Assembly: GCA_026388315.1 (NCBI GenBank)
Contig: JAPLKA010000045.1
Coordinates: 1 to 64,000, forward strand
Length of the DNA: 64,000 nt
Reading direction: 5' to 3'
Source: Pseudomonadota bacterium
GTDB lineage: Bacteria; Desulfobacterota; Syntrophorhabdia; Syntrophorhabdales; Syntrophorhabdaceae
Shown: positions 18,901 to 26,579 of the stretch, one piece after another
How positions within the stretch are numbered: position 1 is the stretch's first letter
How the letters are laid out: every line of letters starts with the position of its first letter
Position numbers and translations under genes: made by a program
The notes under the pieces: generated by a model
What the model was told of the DNA's origin: nothing
What the model saw: only the letters and a program-made list of their open reading frames with translations
The model's database searches: none

Positions 18901-21900
18901 ATGAAAAAAATAATTTTACTTTTTCTATTCATTTTCATCTGCCGGTTCGGGGTTGCAGGGGCGGCAATGAATGATTATTGTGTTACCCCCACATTCACCT
19001 CAACCACAACAAAGCCGAACATACTGATTCTTATGGATTATTCCGGCAGCATGCAGTTCCCCGCTAATATAACATGCGATTATAACACAAGCGATCCTTA
19101 TGACGGCCAGGTTGTAAATTGCCAGACGCCCAGTTCATCTACCACGGATAACTACAGTACAACTAAAACCTATTATGGATATTTCGATACATCCAAATAT
19201 TATCAATATACATCGGGCTTATTTAGAGTCAATACCACCTGCACGAATACCGACAAGATCGGAAACAGCAATACCTGCATATCCGGCAATCTTTTGAACT
19301 GGATCGCCTCGACAAGGATAGACGTTTCGAGAAAGGTATTGACAGGCGGCAGGACAAGCACCGGCGCTTCGGATATTTATCAAAGCGAAGGGGCGAGGGT
19401 AGTTTACACGGATACGGGCATAAACTGTAAATTTACTATTACCACTACAAGCACTTCAGGCGCCGGGAGCACCAAAGCAAGGACGCTTGCAATCGCCAAT
19501 CGAAGCGGCTATACATGTCCATTGGGCACCTTAAGCGCCAGCGATATTGATGTCGAACCGCAAAACCCCAGCGCCGATACAGGGATAGTTCAGGATTTTT
19601 ACGACAAGGTTACTTTTGAATTCATGATTTTTAATACGGCATATAAGGGGAAGTTGCTCTCGGCTAAAGATGCGACACAAAGCTCCCTGATTGCCGCAAC
19701 AATCAATGAACAGCCATATGACGGAACCCCCACGGGAGAAGGGCTCTGGGAGGCATATGATTTTTTTAAGCAGAGCAACGACCATTCATATTCTTCCAAT
19801 ACAAGCGATATCAATGCAGGCAACGGCAACAAAGATCCTTATTATGACGGGAGCGGCGCCAGTTCAACGGCAGTCCCATGCAGGAAATCTTTTGTTTTGC
19901 TCATATCCGACGGTGTCTGGAACGATAGCATTGACCCTGTCACGCCTGCGAGGACGATGCGCACGACTGACATGAGAAGCGATCTTACGGGAACGCAAAA
20001 TGTTATAACATACGTGGTCTATGCATTCGGTGATAAGGATCCAACGACGAAGCTGCAGGGACGGCAGGCCATGAAAACGACTGCCATGTTCGGGGGTTTT
20101 GACGACAGCGACTCCAACACCTGGCCTTACCCCTTCACGGCTTATCCTTCCAGCAGCAAAACCGTAACCTACCCGATAACCGGATGCAATCCGGCTACGG
20201 GTGGCACATGGAGTTCCAGTTGTAAGGAATGGGATAAAAACAAAACCGGTGAGCCCTATAATTTTTTTGAAGCCGACGACGGCGATGCATTGGCTACAGC
20301 ATTGATAAATGCCTTAAATGACATGCTGCGCCGGGCATCATCAGGAACTGCCGCATCGGTCCTTGCTTCGAGTGAAGGCAGTGGCGCAAACCTTCTGCAG
20401 TCTGTTTTTTATCCAAAAAGGCTCTTCACCGATACTGAAATTGAATGGACAGGCGAAATCCAGAATCTCTGGTATTATATCGACCCCTACCTTCAGAGTA
20501 CATCAATACGGGAAGACACAAACATTGCAGGTACAAGCGGTGCAAGCATACTCAATCTCGCGGATGACTACCAGATAGAATTTTATTTTGACACAACCGA
20601 TAACAAAACAAAAGCAAAAAGGTATTCTACCGCCGCTGATGGCACAAGTAAAACATATGTTGATACGGTATTTCTTGAGGATATAAAAAACCTCTGGGAG
20701 GCAGGCACAGTGCTATTTCAAAGAAACCTTACAACCTCGCCCAGAACAATTTACACAACCATAAATGGAAGTTCCTTTTTAGCGAATAACTTTTCAATTA
20801 CAAACAAAACCACTTTGAGCACATACTTACAGGCTGCTGATGCTACCGAAGCTGAGAAGATTATAAACTATGTGCACGGTACGGATCAGACAGGATATCG
20901 AAGCAGAACCGTAACAGTATCAGGCACAACAGGGGTGTGGAAGTTGGGAGACATAGTAGCATCAACACCGCGCCTGCAATCTTCAATACCGGCGGCCAGC
21001 TTTAATAAACCCCCGCCGGATGGCTATTCGGATTCAACATATCTTGCATATACTCAGACCAGCAGTTACCTGAGTCGCGGGATGGCATACACCGGTGCCA
21101 ATGACGGGATGCTCCATGCCTTCAAACTTGGCAAACTGGAGCAAACCTGGAGCGGCCAGGGAACCAGCGATAAAGCGAAGCTGACAAATCTTGATACAGC
21201 TACCGCCCTCGGGTCGGAGGTCTGGTCTTTTATTCCCAAAAACTCCCTGCCTTACCTTAAATATACGGCTGATACAAACTACTGCCATCTATATTTTGTG
21301 GATTTACCTCCATCAATAATTGATACGAGCGCTCCATCGGGAACGGGAAGCGAAATCTCAACCGCAACAAAAACAACAGCCAGTTGGAAGACGATTCTGG
21401 TAGGCGGTATGGGGTTAGGAGGCGCAAACAAGATTACAAGTTATTCCTGTACAACCGGCGCTTCCGGCACCTGCGTTAAAACCCCGATCACAGACCCGTC
21501 GGATACAACAAAAGGTCTGGGCTATTCTTCTTACTTTGCCCTTAACATTACCGACCCGAGCAGCCCTTCATTGCTATGGGAATTTTCGGACCCTGCCCTC
21601 GGTTTTTCCACATCAGGGCCTGCTATTATCCGTATCGGAGCTGCCGACAAAAACGGAAAATGGTTTGCTGTCTTCGCATCAGGTCCGACAGGCTCTATAG
21701 ATACAACAAATCACCAGTTTCTGGGCAAGTCGGATCAAAACCTGAAGCTCTTTGTCCTTGATCTGTATACAGGCTCTCTTCTCAGGACAATTGATACGGG
21801 CGTCAGCAATGCCTTTGGCGGTTCTCTCTATGGTGCAGTCATTGACACCGATAAGGGAGATGCCGCTTCTTCCGGCCACTACAGCGATGATGCGTTTTAC

Positions 21901-22689
21901 CTTGGTTATACAAAGAAAGATACAGCAACATCCACATGGACAAAGGGAGGGGTGTTAAGGATCATAACAAAGGAGGATGCGGATCCTGCAAACTGGGTTG
22001 CAAGCACCGTGATTGATAATATCGGTCCGATTACAAGCGCTGTTGCGAAACTTCAGGACAGAACAAATAAGAATTTATGGCTCTATTTCGGAACGGGCAG
22101 ATTTTTTTACAGATATGGCACTACAATAGATGATGCAAGCGGGCAGCAGGCGCTTTATGGACTGAAAGACCCCTGTTACAGCAATACAACTGCTATACCG
22201 CCCGGACCAATTAATGACATTGACAATGCCTGTACAAGCACCTTGACAACTACAGGGCTCGATAATCAGTCCGGCAATACTCCAAGCTCTTCACTTTCCT
22301 CGGGGGCAACGGGCTGGTATATCAATCTTGACGCTGCAAGCGGAAATGTTGGAGCGGAAAGGGTTATCACGGACCCTCTCGCTGCATTTTTCGGCACTGT
22401 TTTCTTTACCACGTATACCCCCTCAATCGATATATGTTCATTGGGCGGGAACACGAATATCTGGGCTGTAAAATATGATGTGGGGGGTGCAGTTGGAGGG
22501 CTACAGGGCCAAGCGCTTACACAGGTGTCCACCGGGGCTATTCATGAATTGCCCCTGGCAACGGCATTCACAGAAAAAGGAGGCAGGAGGACTGCTGCTA
22601 TAACGGGTATGCCTCCTAAAGGACAGGGCCTTGCGATTCTTGTCGGCCCTAAACCACTGAGGAAAATTTTACACATAAAAGAACGATGA
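18901..22689 (+). CDS. pilY1: PilY1-like pilus tip protein with vWA domain
   Basis: Large secreted pilus-associated adhesin, 1,262 residues. ATG 18901 is chosen because it opens a clear signal peptide (MKKIILLFLFIFICRFG...); the longer frame from 18847 overlaps pilD. The N-terminal von Willebrand A-like domain carries the MIDAS motif DYSGS near residue 46 (ILILMDYSGSMQF), and SFVLLISDGVW matches its later strand. The C-terminal half (about 650 onward) matches the PilC/PilY1 beta-propeller family, with repeated GANDGMLHAF and GSEVWSFIP motifs. Near the C terminus a palindromic repeat is translated as STGAIHELPL, so the tail after about residue 1,210 may be altered. The gene heads a minor-pilin operon. 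Confidence 0.9.
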   Translation: MKKIILLFLFIFICRFGVAGAAMNDYCVTPTFTSTTTKPNILILMDYSGSMQFPANITCDYNTSDPYDGQVVNCQTPSSSTTDNYSTTKTYYGYFDTSKYYQYTSGLFRVNTTCTNTDKIGNSNTCISGNLLNWIASTRIDVSRKVLTGGRTSTGASDIYQSEGARVVYTDTGINCKFTITTTSTSGAGSTKARTLAIANRSGYTCPLGTLSASDIDVEPQNPSADTGIVQDFYDKVTFEFMIFNTAYKGKLLSAKDATQSSLIAATINEQPYDGTPTGEGLWEAYDFFKQSNDHSYSSNTSDINAGNGNKDPYYDGSGASSTAVPCRKSFVLLISDGVWNDSIDPVTPARTMRTTDMRSDLTGTQNVITYVVYAFGDKDPTTKLQGRQAMKTTAMFGGFDDSDSNTWPYPFTAYPSSSKTVTYPITGCNPATGGTWSSSCKEWDKNKTGEPYNFFEADDGDALATALINALNDMLRRASSGTAASVLASSEGSGANLLQSVFYPKRLFTDTEIEWTGEIQNLWYYIDPYLQSTSIREDTNIAGTSGASILNLADDYQIEFYFDTTDNKTKAKRYSTAADGTSKTYVDTVFLEDIKNLWEAGTVLFQRNLTTSPRTIYTTINGSSFLANNFSITNKTTLSTYLQAADATEAEKIINYVHGTDQTGYRSRTVTVSGTTGVWKLGDIVASTPRLQSSIPAASFNKPPPDGYSDSTYLAYTQTSSYLSRGMAYTGANDGMLHAFKLGKLEQTWSGQGTSDKAKLTNLDTATALGSEVWSFIPKNSLPYLKYTADTNYCHLYFVDLPPSIIDTSAPSGTGSEISTATKTTASWKTILVGGMGLGGANKITSYSCTTGASGTCVKTPITDPSDTTKGLGYSSYFALNITDPSSPSLLWEFSDPALGFSTSGPAIIRIGAADKNGKWFAVFASGPTGSIDTTNHQFLGKSDQNLKLFVLDLYTGSLLRTIDTGVSNAFGGSLYGAVIDTDKGDAASSGHYSDDAFYLGYTKKDTATSTWTKGGVLRIITKEDADPANWVASTVIDNIGPITSAVAKLQDRTNKNLWLYFGTGRFFYRYGTTIDDASGQQALYGLKDPCYSNTTAIPPGPINDIDNACTSTLTTTGLDNQSGNTPSSSLSSGATGWYINLDAASGNVGAERVITDPLAAFFGTVFFTTYTPSIDICSLGGNTNIWAVKYDVGGAVGGLQGQALTQVSTGAIHELPLATAFTEKGGRRTAAITGMPPKGQGLAILVGPKPLRKILHIKER
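22534..22555. repeat. Palindrome inside pilY1
   Basis: GGGGCTATTCATGAATTGCCCC differs by one base from a perfect 22-bp palindrome. It is translated in frame as GAIHELPL. From memory, GAIHELPL-type peptides recur as translated repeat elements in deltaproteobacterial proteins; this was not checked. Confidence 0.55.
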
Positions 22690-22704
22690 AAAAAGAACGA
22701 TGAA
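22677..22704. repeat. 14-bp perfect tandem duplication at the pilY1/fimT junction
   Basis: AAAAGAACGATGAA occurs twice in tandem (22677-22690, 22691-22704). The first copy holds the pilY1 stop TGA and the second holds the fimT start ATG. Confidence 0.9.
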
Positions 22705-23203
22705 ACGGAAGAACGGGTTCACACTCATTGAAATACTTGTTGCCATCGCCATTATCGGGATACTTGCCGCTATTGGCACTGCCAGCTTTACGGGATTAGT
22801 AGGAAAATATAATGTAAATAACCAGATAAAAACAATGTATACAGATATAATGACTGCACGGGCAATGGCGGCAATGAAAAACAGGGCGCATTTTGTAAGC
22901 TTGTCGGCAAATCAATACAGTATCTACGACGACACCAACACATCGCCGAACGGAAACGGAACGCTGGAAACTTCAAGCGATACGCTGATATTACAAAAAA
23001 CTCTGGACTATGCCATTACCTGGAACAGTACGGCCACAATAGAATTCAATGTGAGGGGCCTTTGCAATACACCCAGGACAATCTGTATTTATTCCACCGT
23101 AAGTCCTGAATATGATTGTATAAAAGCCTCACGTACACGGATTACGCTTGGAAAATTAATAACACAGGGGACGTGCAGTGAAAGTAATTGTGCAACGAAA
23201 TAA
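22700..23203 (+). CDS. fimT: Minor pseudopilin FimT/GspH-like
   Basis: Minor pilin, 167 residues. The leader MKRKNG is followed by [20 protein letters not shown], a type IV pilin helix with Glu5. The next segment (MYTDIMTARAMAAMKNRAHF) matches the GspH/FimT pattern, and Cys residues near the C terminus may form disulfides. It starts 10 nt after pilY1 and overlaps pilV by 26 nt. With PilV, PilW, PilX and PilY1 it should form the priming complex at the pilus tip. Confidence 0.82.
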   Translation: MKRKNGFTLIEILVAIAIIGILAAIGTASFTGLVGKYNVNNQIKTMYTDIMTARAMAAMKNRAHFVSLSANQYSIYDDTNTSPNGNGTLETSSDTLILQKTLDYAITWNSTATIEFNVRGLCNTPRTICIYSTVSPEYDCIKASRTRITLGKLITQGTCSESNCATK

Positions 23204-23576
23204 AAAGGGCTTTACGCTTATAGAAACCCTCATCGCTGTCTCCATATTAACGATAGCAATGTTAGCGATGCTGAATACCATAGTCATATCCTTCCAATAC
23301 GGCTTGAGAAACAGTATAAGAAATGAGGCAGTAAAGATGGCCGAAAAGAAGATGAATGAGCTGAGAAACACCACATTCTCTTCTCTGGTAAGCAGCACTT
23401 CCACAGAGACACGGACTTTTAGAAATTTAACCGTAACGTATACACAGCAATGGACGGTAAGCACTTTGTCAACTACCAGCGTGGCTATTGATGTAAAGGT
23501 TTCATGGTTCTATCCGCCGGATTCGGGAAAACAGTACGACCATAGCACAGCGTCGATTGTGAGTCAGGATACTTGA
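23178..23576 (+). CDS. pilV: Minor pilin PilV-like
   Basis: Minor pilin of 132 residues. The leader MKVIVQRNKKG precedes FTLIETLIAVSILTIAMLAML, where Glu5 is kept. The AVKMAEKKMNELRNTTF helix is typical of PilV, whose members carry a membrane helix followed by a short globular part. The start is a GTG inside the end of fimT, so translation is coupled. It overlaps the next gene at its stop codon. Confidence 0.8.
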   Translation: MKVIVQRNKKGFTLIETLIAVSILTIAMLAMLNTIVISFQYGLRNSIRNEAVKMAEKKMNELRNTTFSSLVSSTSTETRTFRNLTVTYTQQWTVSTLSTTSVAIDVKVSWFYPPDSGKQYDHSTASIVSQDT

Positions 23577-24676
23577 GGTATATTTTGATTAAATACAACA
23601 AACAGCATGGATTTTCCTTGATCGAACTTCTGATAGTCATGGGCTTGCTTGCGATTGTGGCTGTTATGACTATGGACGCCTTTAATATGGTTTTAAAACA
23701 ATCCGGCCAAACGATGAAGACTGTGACAACGGAGATCGACCAAACCATCGGCCTTGATATACTCCGTTCTGATATCGAGCAGGCAGGTTTCGGTTTGCCA
23801 TGGACTTTTAAGAATTCAATCACGTATAACGAAGCTGCCTCATCGCCTGGCTCCACCTATAATGATTCGCCATCGAACGCCCCGCGTGCCATTTTAAGCG
23901 GCAACAATGTGGGATATAACAGCTCAGATTATCTTGTAATCAAGTCTACCGTGGTTGCCGGGAGTGATACAGCCAATAAATGGACTTATATTTCAAAGGA
24001 TACAAGCGCCGCACCAACCCCGAAGTCCTGGACGTCAACGTCAAGCAATCTTAATACCAATGACAAGGTAATAGTAATTAAGCCGCGGTACGATGCAACG
24101 GGGAATAACGAGCTGGTGATGAATTCGGGAACGTTTTATACAACATATAGCAGCAGTAGCTTTGCCTCTGCCTTTTCTCCGGCGACTATAGGAGAGAGAT
24201 TTCTCATTTACGGTGTTAGTGCCGTTGATACCAGCCTGGCCAACTTGCGGATGCCCTTCAACAGGGCAGACTATTACATTGCCAGACCATCAACCGGTAT
24301 GCCTTCGGATTGTGCACCCAATACGGGAATCCTTTATAAATCTACCGTTAATCACAGCGATGGCGCACTCACCGAGATGCCCGTACTTGACTGTGTTGCG
24401 GATATGCAGGTTGTATTTCGTCTCGGCACAGATAGCAACGACATAACCGCTCTCACGGCACAGCAGATCCGTGAACAGGTGAAAGAGGTGAGGGTATATA
24501 TACTTTTTCATGAAGGCTCAATGGACAGAAATTACACGCATGAGACTTCGACGGTAACGGTCGGTGAATTCAGCCTTGGAAGCACCTTTAATTTAGCGAC
24601 TACTATCGGGACAAACTGGAACAGGTACCGGTGGAGGACCATCACTCTGGCCGTAAAGCCAAAAAATATTTTATGA
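23573..24676 (+). CDS. pilW: Minor pilin PilW-like
   Basis: Minor pilin of up to 367 residues. The prepilin motif is HG|FSLIELLIVMGLLAIVAVM, followed by the PilW pattern TIGLDILRSDIEQAGFGL. A long beta-rich domain with two Cys near residues 245 and 265 makes up the rest. The start is not an ATG. TTG 23573 overlaps the pilV stop, but TTG 23585 has GAGGT (23576-23580) close upstream and gives a shorter leader, so either is possible. Confidence 0.82.
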   Translation: MRYILIKYNKQHGFSLIELLIVMGLLAIVAVMTMDAFNMVLKQSGQTMKTVTTEIDQTIGLDILRSDIEQAGFGLPWTFKNSITYNEAASSPGSTYNDSPSNAPRAILSGNNVGYNSSDYLVIKSTVVAGSDTANKWTYISKDTSAAPTPKSWTSTSSNLNTNDKVIVIKPRYDATGNNELVMNSGTFYTTYSSSSFASAFSPATIGERFLIYGVSAVDTSLANLRMPFNRADYYIARPSTGMPSDCAPNTGILYKSTVNHSDGALTEMPVLDCVADMQVVFRLGTDSNDITALTAQQIREQVKEVRVYILFHEGSMDRNYTHETSTVTVGEFSLGSTFNLATTIGTNWNRYRWRTITLAVKPKNIL

Positions 24677-24691
24677 TATCGGGGAAATCTT

Positions 24692-25333
24692 ATGTCCTGT
24701 TTTGACAGAGAAAAAGGTATGGCGCTCCTGGTTGTTTTGGCAATAATTGTGATTACTTCCGGTTTGGCTGTGACTGTTTTGTATTTTATAACAAAACAGA
24801 CAGAGGTTTCAGGGCTTCAAAAAAGATATCAGACTGCAAAAGAAGCCTCTCTGGGGGCCGTTGAAGTCTTCACGAAAGAGGTTATTCCTGCCACAATTTC
24901 CGGCACTACCCTGTCGGCAAAAGTTACGGGCTTTAGTACAATATCAACTGCTTCTGTCACCGTTGCTCTACCATCCACCTGTGATTTCAGTAGTGACAAA
25001 TTAAAAAAATCAACTGCAAACTGGAGCAGCAACTGTTCCACTGCACCAGTCAGTGCGCCAGTCGGTTCGACACCAGCCGATGCCGATTTGAAATTCACCT
25101 TAAAAAGCGCCTCAGGACAACCTTTTGATGTCTATGCCAAGATAGTTGACACAGTTGCTGGCAATTCAAGTACCGGCGGGGTATCTCTTGAAGGCGGCGG
25201 AGGTTCAGGAGATGCCGGATCGGGAGTAATATCGACTCAACATTTTCCCTATATGTACACGATTGAAGTACTGGGACAGCGACAGCAAAACCCAAGCGAG
25301 AGAGCATATTTTGAAGTCCTTTACGCCTATTAA
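24692..25333 (+). CDS. pilX: Minor pilin/assembly protein PilX-like
   Basis: 213 residues. The N terminus FDREKGMALLVVLAIIVITSGLAVTVLYF lacks the usual FTLIE but fits the PilX N-terminal domain (GxALLVVL), as does the later EASLGAVEVFTKEV. Ala/Thr/Ser-rich sequence with one Cys pair and a Gly-rich stretch (GGVSLEGGGGSGDAGSG) follows. By position it is the fourth minor-pilin gene of the pilY1 operon. The PilX call rests on the N-terminal segment and on context. Confidence 0.7.
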   Translation: MSCFDREKGMALLVVLAIIVITSGLAVTVLYFITKQTEVSGLQKRYQTAKEASLGAVEVFTKEVIPATISGTTLSAKVTGFSTISTASVTVALPSTCDFSSDKLKKSTANWSSNCSTAPVSAPVGSTPADADLKFTLKSASGQPFDVYAKIVDTVAGNSSTGGVSLEGGGGSGDAGSGVISTQHFPYMYTIEVLGQRQQNPSERAYFEVLYAY

Positions 25334-26114
25334 TAAGAAGGGCGTCAAAAAGAAAAGAATTTCAGAAGCCGTTAAACGTAATAAAGAAATACCGTTTTTG
25401 CTGCTTGGCGCCGTCATTACAATGCTTCTGTTCATATTCCTGAGCATTAAAGCATGCAGGCATACCCAAGACATAACACCAGCATGGCAGCATATTATGC
25501 AAGGGATAGTGTCAAAACCAACAATTGAGGACAAGGTTGGCCGAATGCCCGAAATGGTGAAGGCCAGATTACAGCTTGAATCAATAAACAACACGGATGT
25601 TTTAAAAGTCATCCCCGAAGGAAGCGAAAAGAAAGGCAGTGCCATTACATACATATATGAGTGGATAAAAAATGATGAACCTTTGGGGGGGAATACTAAC
25701 AGCATTAGCGGCTTCAAAAAAGGGGATAAGATAGAAGTAATAATTACACCGTTCGATGGTAAAAAATACGGGCAACCCAGGACTCTATCAACAGAAATTA
25801 TGAAAACAACCCCTAAGATCATTGAAAATAAAGAAATAAAATTTGATGGTAATGTATTATCGCATAAAGTTAAAGCAATTGATCCTGACAACGGCACACT
25901 TTCATATTCATTAATAGAAGCACCAAAAGATATGACTATTGATAAGACGAATGGGACGATCAACTGGCAGGTAAAACCGGATGAATTCGGGGTATTCAAT
26001 ATAAGGGTTAAGATTTCAAACGACCAGGGAGGAGAAATTGTCTATCAGTTAAATATCAATCTTAACAAAGCCGAAGGCGAACCCAAAAAAGATGCGACCA
26101 TACTTCCACAATGA
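25311..26114 (+). CDS. Membrane-anchored protein with Ig/cadherin-like (He_PIG) domain
   Basis: Not a recognised named gene. A basic N terminus is followed by one membrane segment (IPFLLLGAVITMLLFIFLS), then a ~200-residue extracytoplasmic part. The C-terminal ~70 residues (DPDNGTLSYSL, TIDKTNGTINWQ, GVFNIRVKISNDQGG) match the putative-Ig fold found in bacterial surface proteins. No ATG is available. The frame opens at TTG 25263, but TTG 25311, with GAGAG upstream and only a 23-nt overlap with pilX, gives a more normal membrane-anchor start. As the last gene of the minor-pilin run it may be a pilus accessory or adhesion factor; this is inference. Confidence 0.6.
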   Translation: MKSFTPINKKGVKKKRISEAVKRNKEIPFLLLGAVITMLLFIFLSIKACRHTQDITPAWQHIMQGIVSKPTIEDKVGRMPEMVKARLQLESINNTDVLKVIPEGSEKKGSAITYIYEWIKNDEPLGGNTNSISGFKKGDKIEVIITPFDGKKYGQPRTLSTEIMKTTPKIIENKEIKFDGNVLSHKVKAIDPDNGTLSYSLIEAPKDMTIDKTNGTINWQVKPDEFGVFNIRVKISNDQGGEIVYQLNINLNKAEGEPKKDATILPQ

Positions 26115-26118
26115 TATA

Positions 26119-26200
26119 GGATAAGAGTTGGGATAAGAGTCCGATTGGTTTTATTGGTTGGGGGAAGAGGATAAGAGTTGAGAGAAGAGTTTGATTGGTT
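26119..26200. repeat. Degenerate repeat tract upstream of the S23 gene
   Basis: GGATAAGAGTTG occurs at 26119-26130 and 26169-26180, with a near copy GGATAAGAGTCC at 26131-26142. GATTGGTT occurs at 26143-26150 and 26193-26200, and ATTGGTTTT/ATTGGTTGG (26144-26161) show a 9-nt period. The reverse complement of this vocabulary (AACCAATTA, AACTCTTAT) lies on the other side of the gene at 26622-26648. Confidence 0.75.
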
Positions 26201-26207
26201 AAATTCA

Positions 26208-26579
26208 ATGGCTACTATTAATAGGTTTGAAGAACTTGAATGCTGGCAAGAGGCAAGAAAATTAGTGCGTTTAATTTATGTTCTCATAAAAAAAGATAAA
26301 TTCAGAATGGATAAAGATTTAATCGGGCAGATAAAGCGTAGCTTGATATCTTCTATGGCAAATATTGCTGAAGGCTTTCACAGAAGTAGCAATAAAGATT
26401 TTATGAAGTTTCTCGATTACTCAAGATCATCAGTTGCAGAAACAGTAAGCCATGGTTATGTCGCTCTTGATCAGGGATATATTACCGGCAGTGAGATGGA
26501 ACAGGTAAACGATCAGGCAAATATTGTATGGAAAAAAGTAAATAATTTCATTACATATCTAAACAAATCCAACCAATGA
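26208..26579 (+). CDS. Four-helix-bundle protein, S23/Avd-like (23S rRNA intervening-sequence protein family)
   Basis: About 123 residues matching the four-helix-bundle family known from proteins encoded in 23S rRNA intervening sequences and from Avd accessory proteins of diversity-generating retroelements. Visible family motifs are FEELECWQEARKLV, QIKRSLISSMANIAEGFHR, SNKDFMKFLDYSRSSVAE and a final amphipathic helix. ATG 26208 gives the usual N terminus. A TTG at 26178 with AGAGGA six bases upstream would add ten residues, but it lies inside the repeat tract. There is no rRNA gene or reverse transcriptase nearby, so this is a stand-alone member whose function is unknown. It overlaps the next gene as ATGA and is bracketed by inverted repeats. 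Confidence 0.8.
   Translation: MATINRFEELECWQEARKLVRLIYVLIKKDKFRMDKDLIGQIKRSLISSMANIAEGFHRSSNKDFMKFLDYSRSSVAETVSHGYVALDQGYITGSEMEQVNDQANIVWKKVNNFITYLNKSNQ

Noticed and set aside
26208-26579. Diversity-generating retroelement, because Avd is a relative of the S23 protein
   Set aside because: No reverse transcriptase, template repeat or variable repeat was found nearby.
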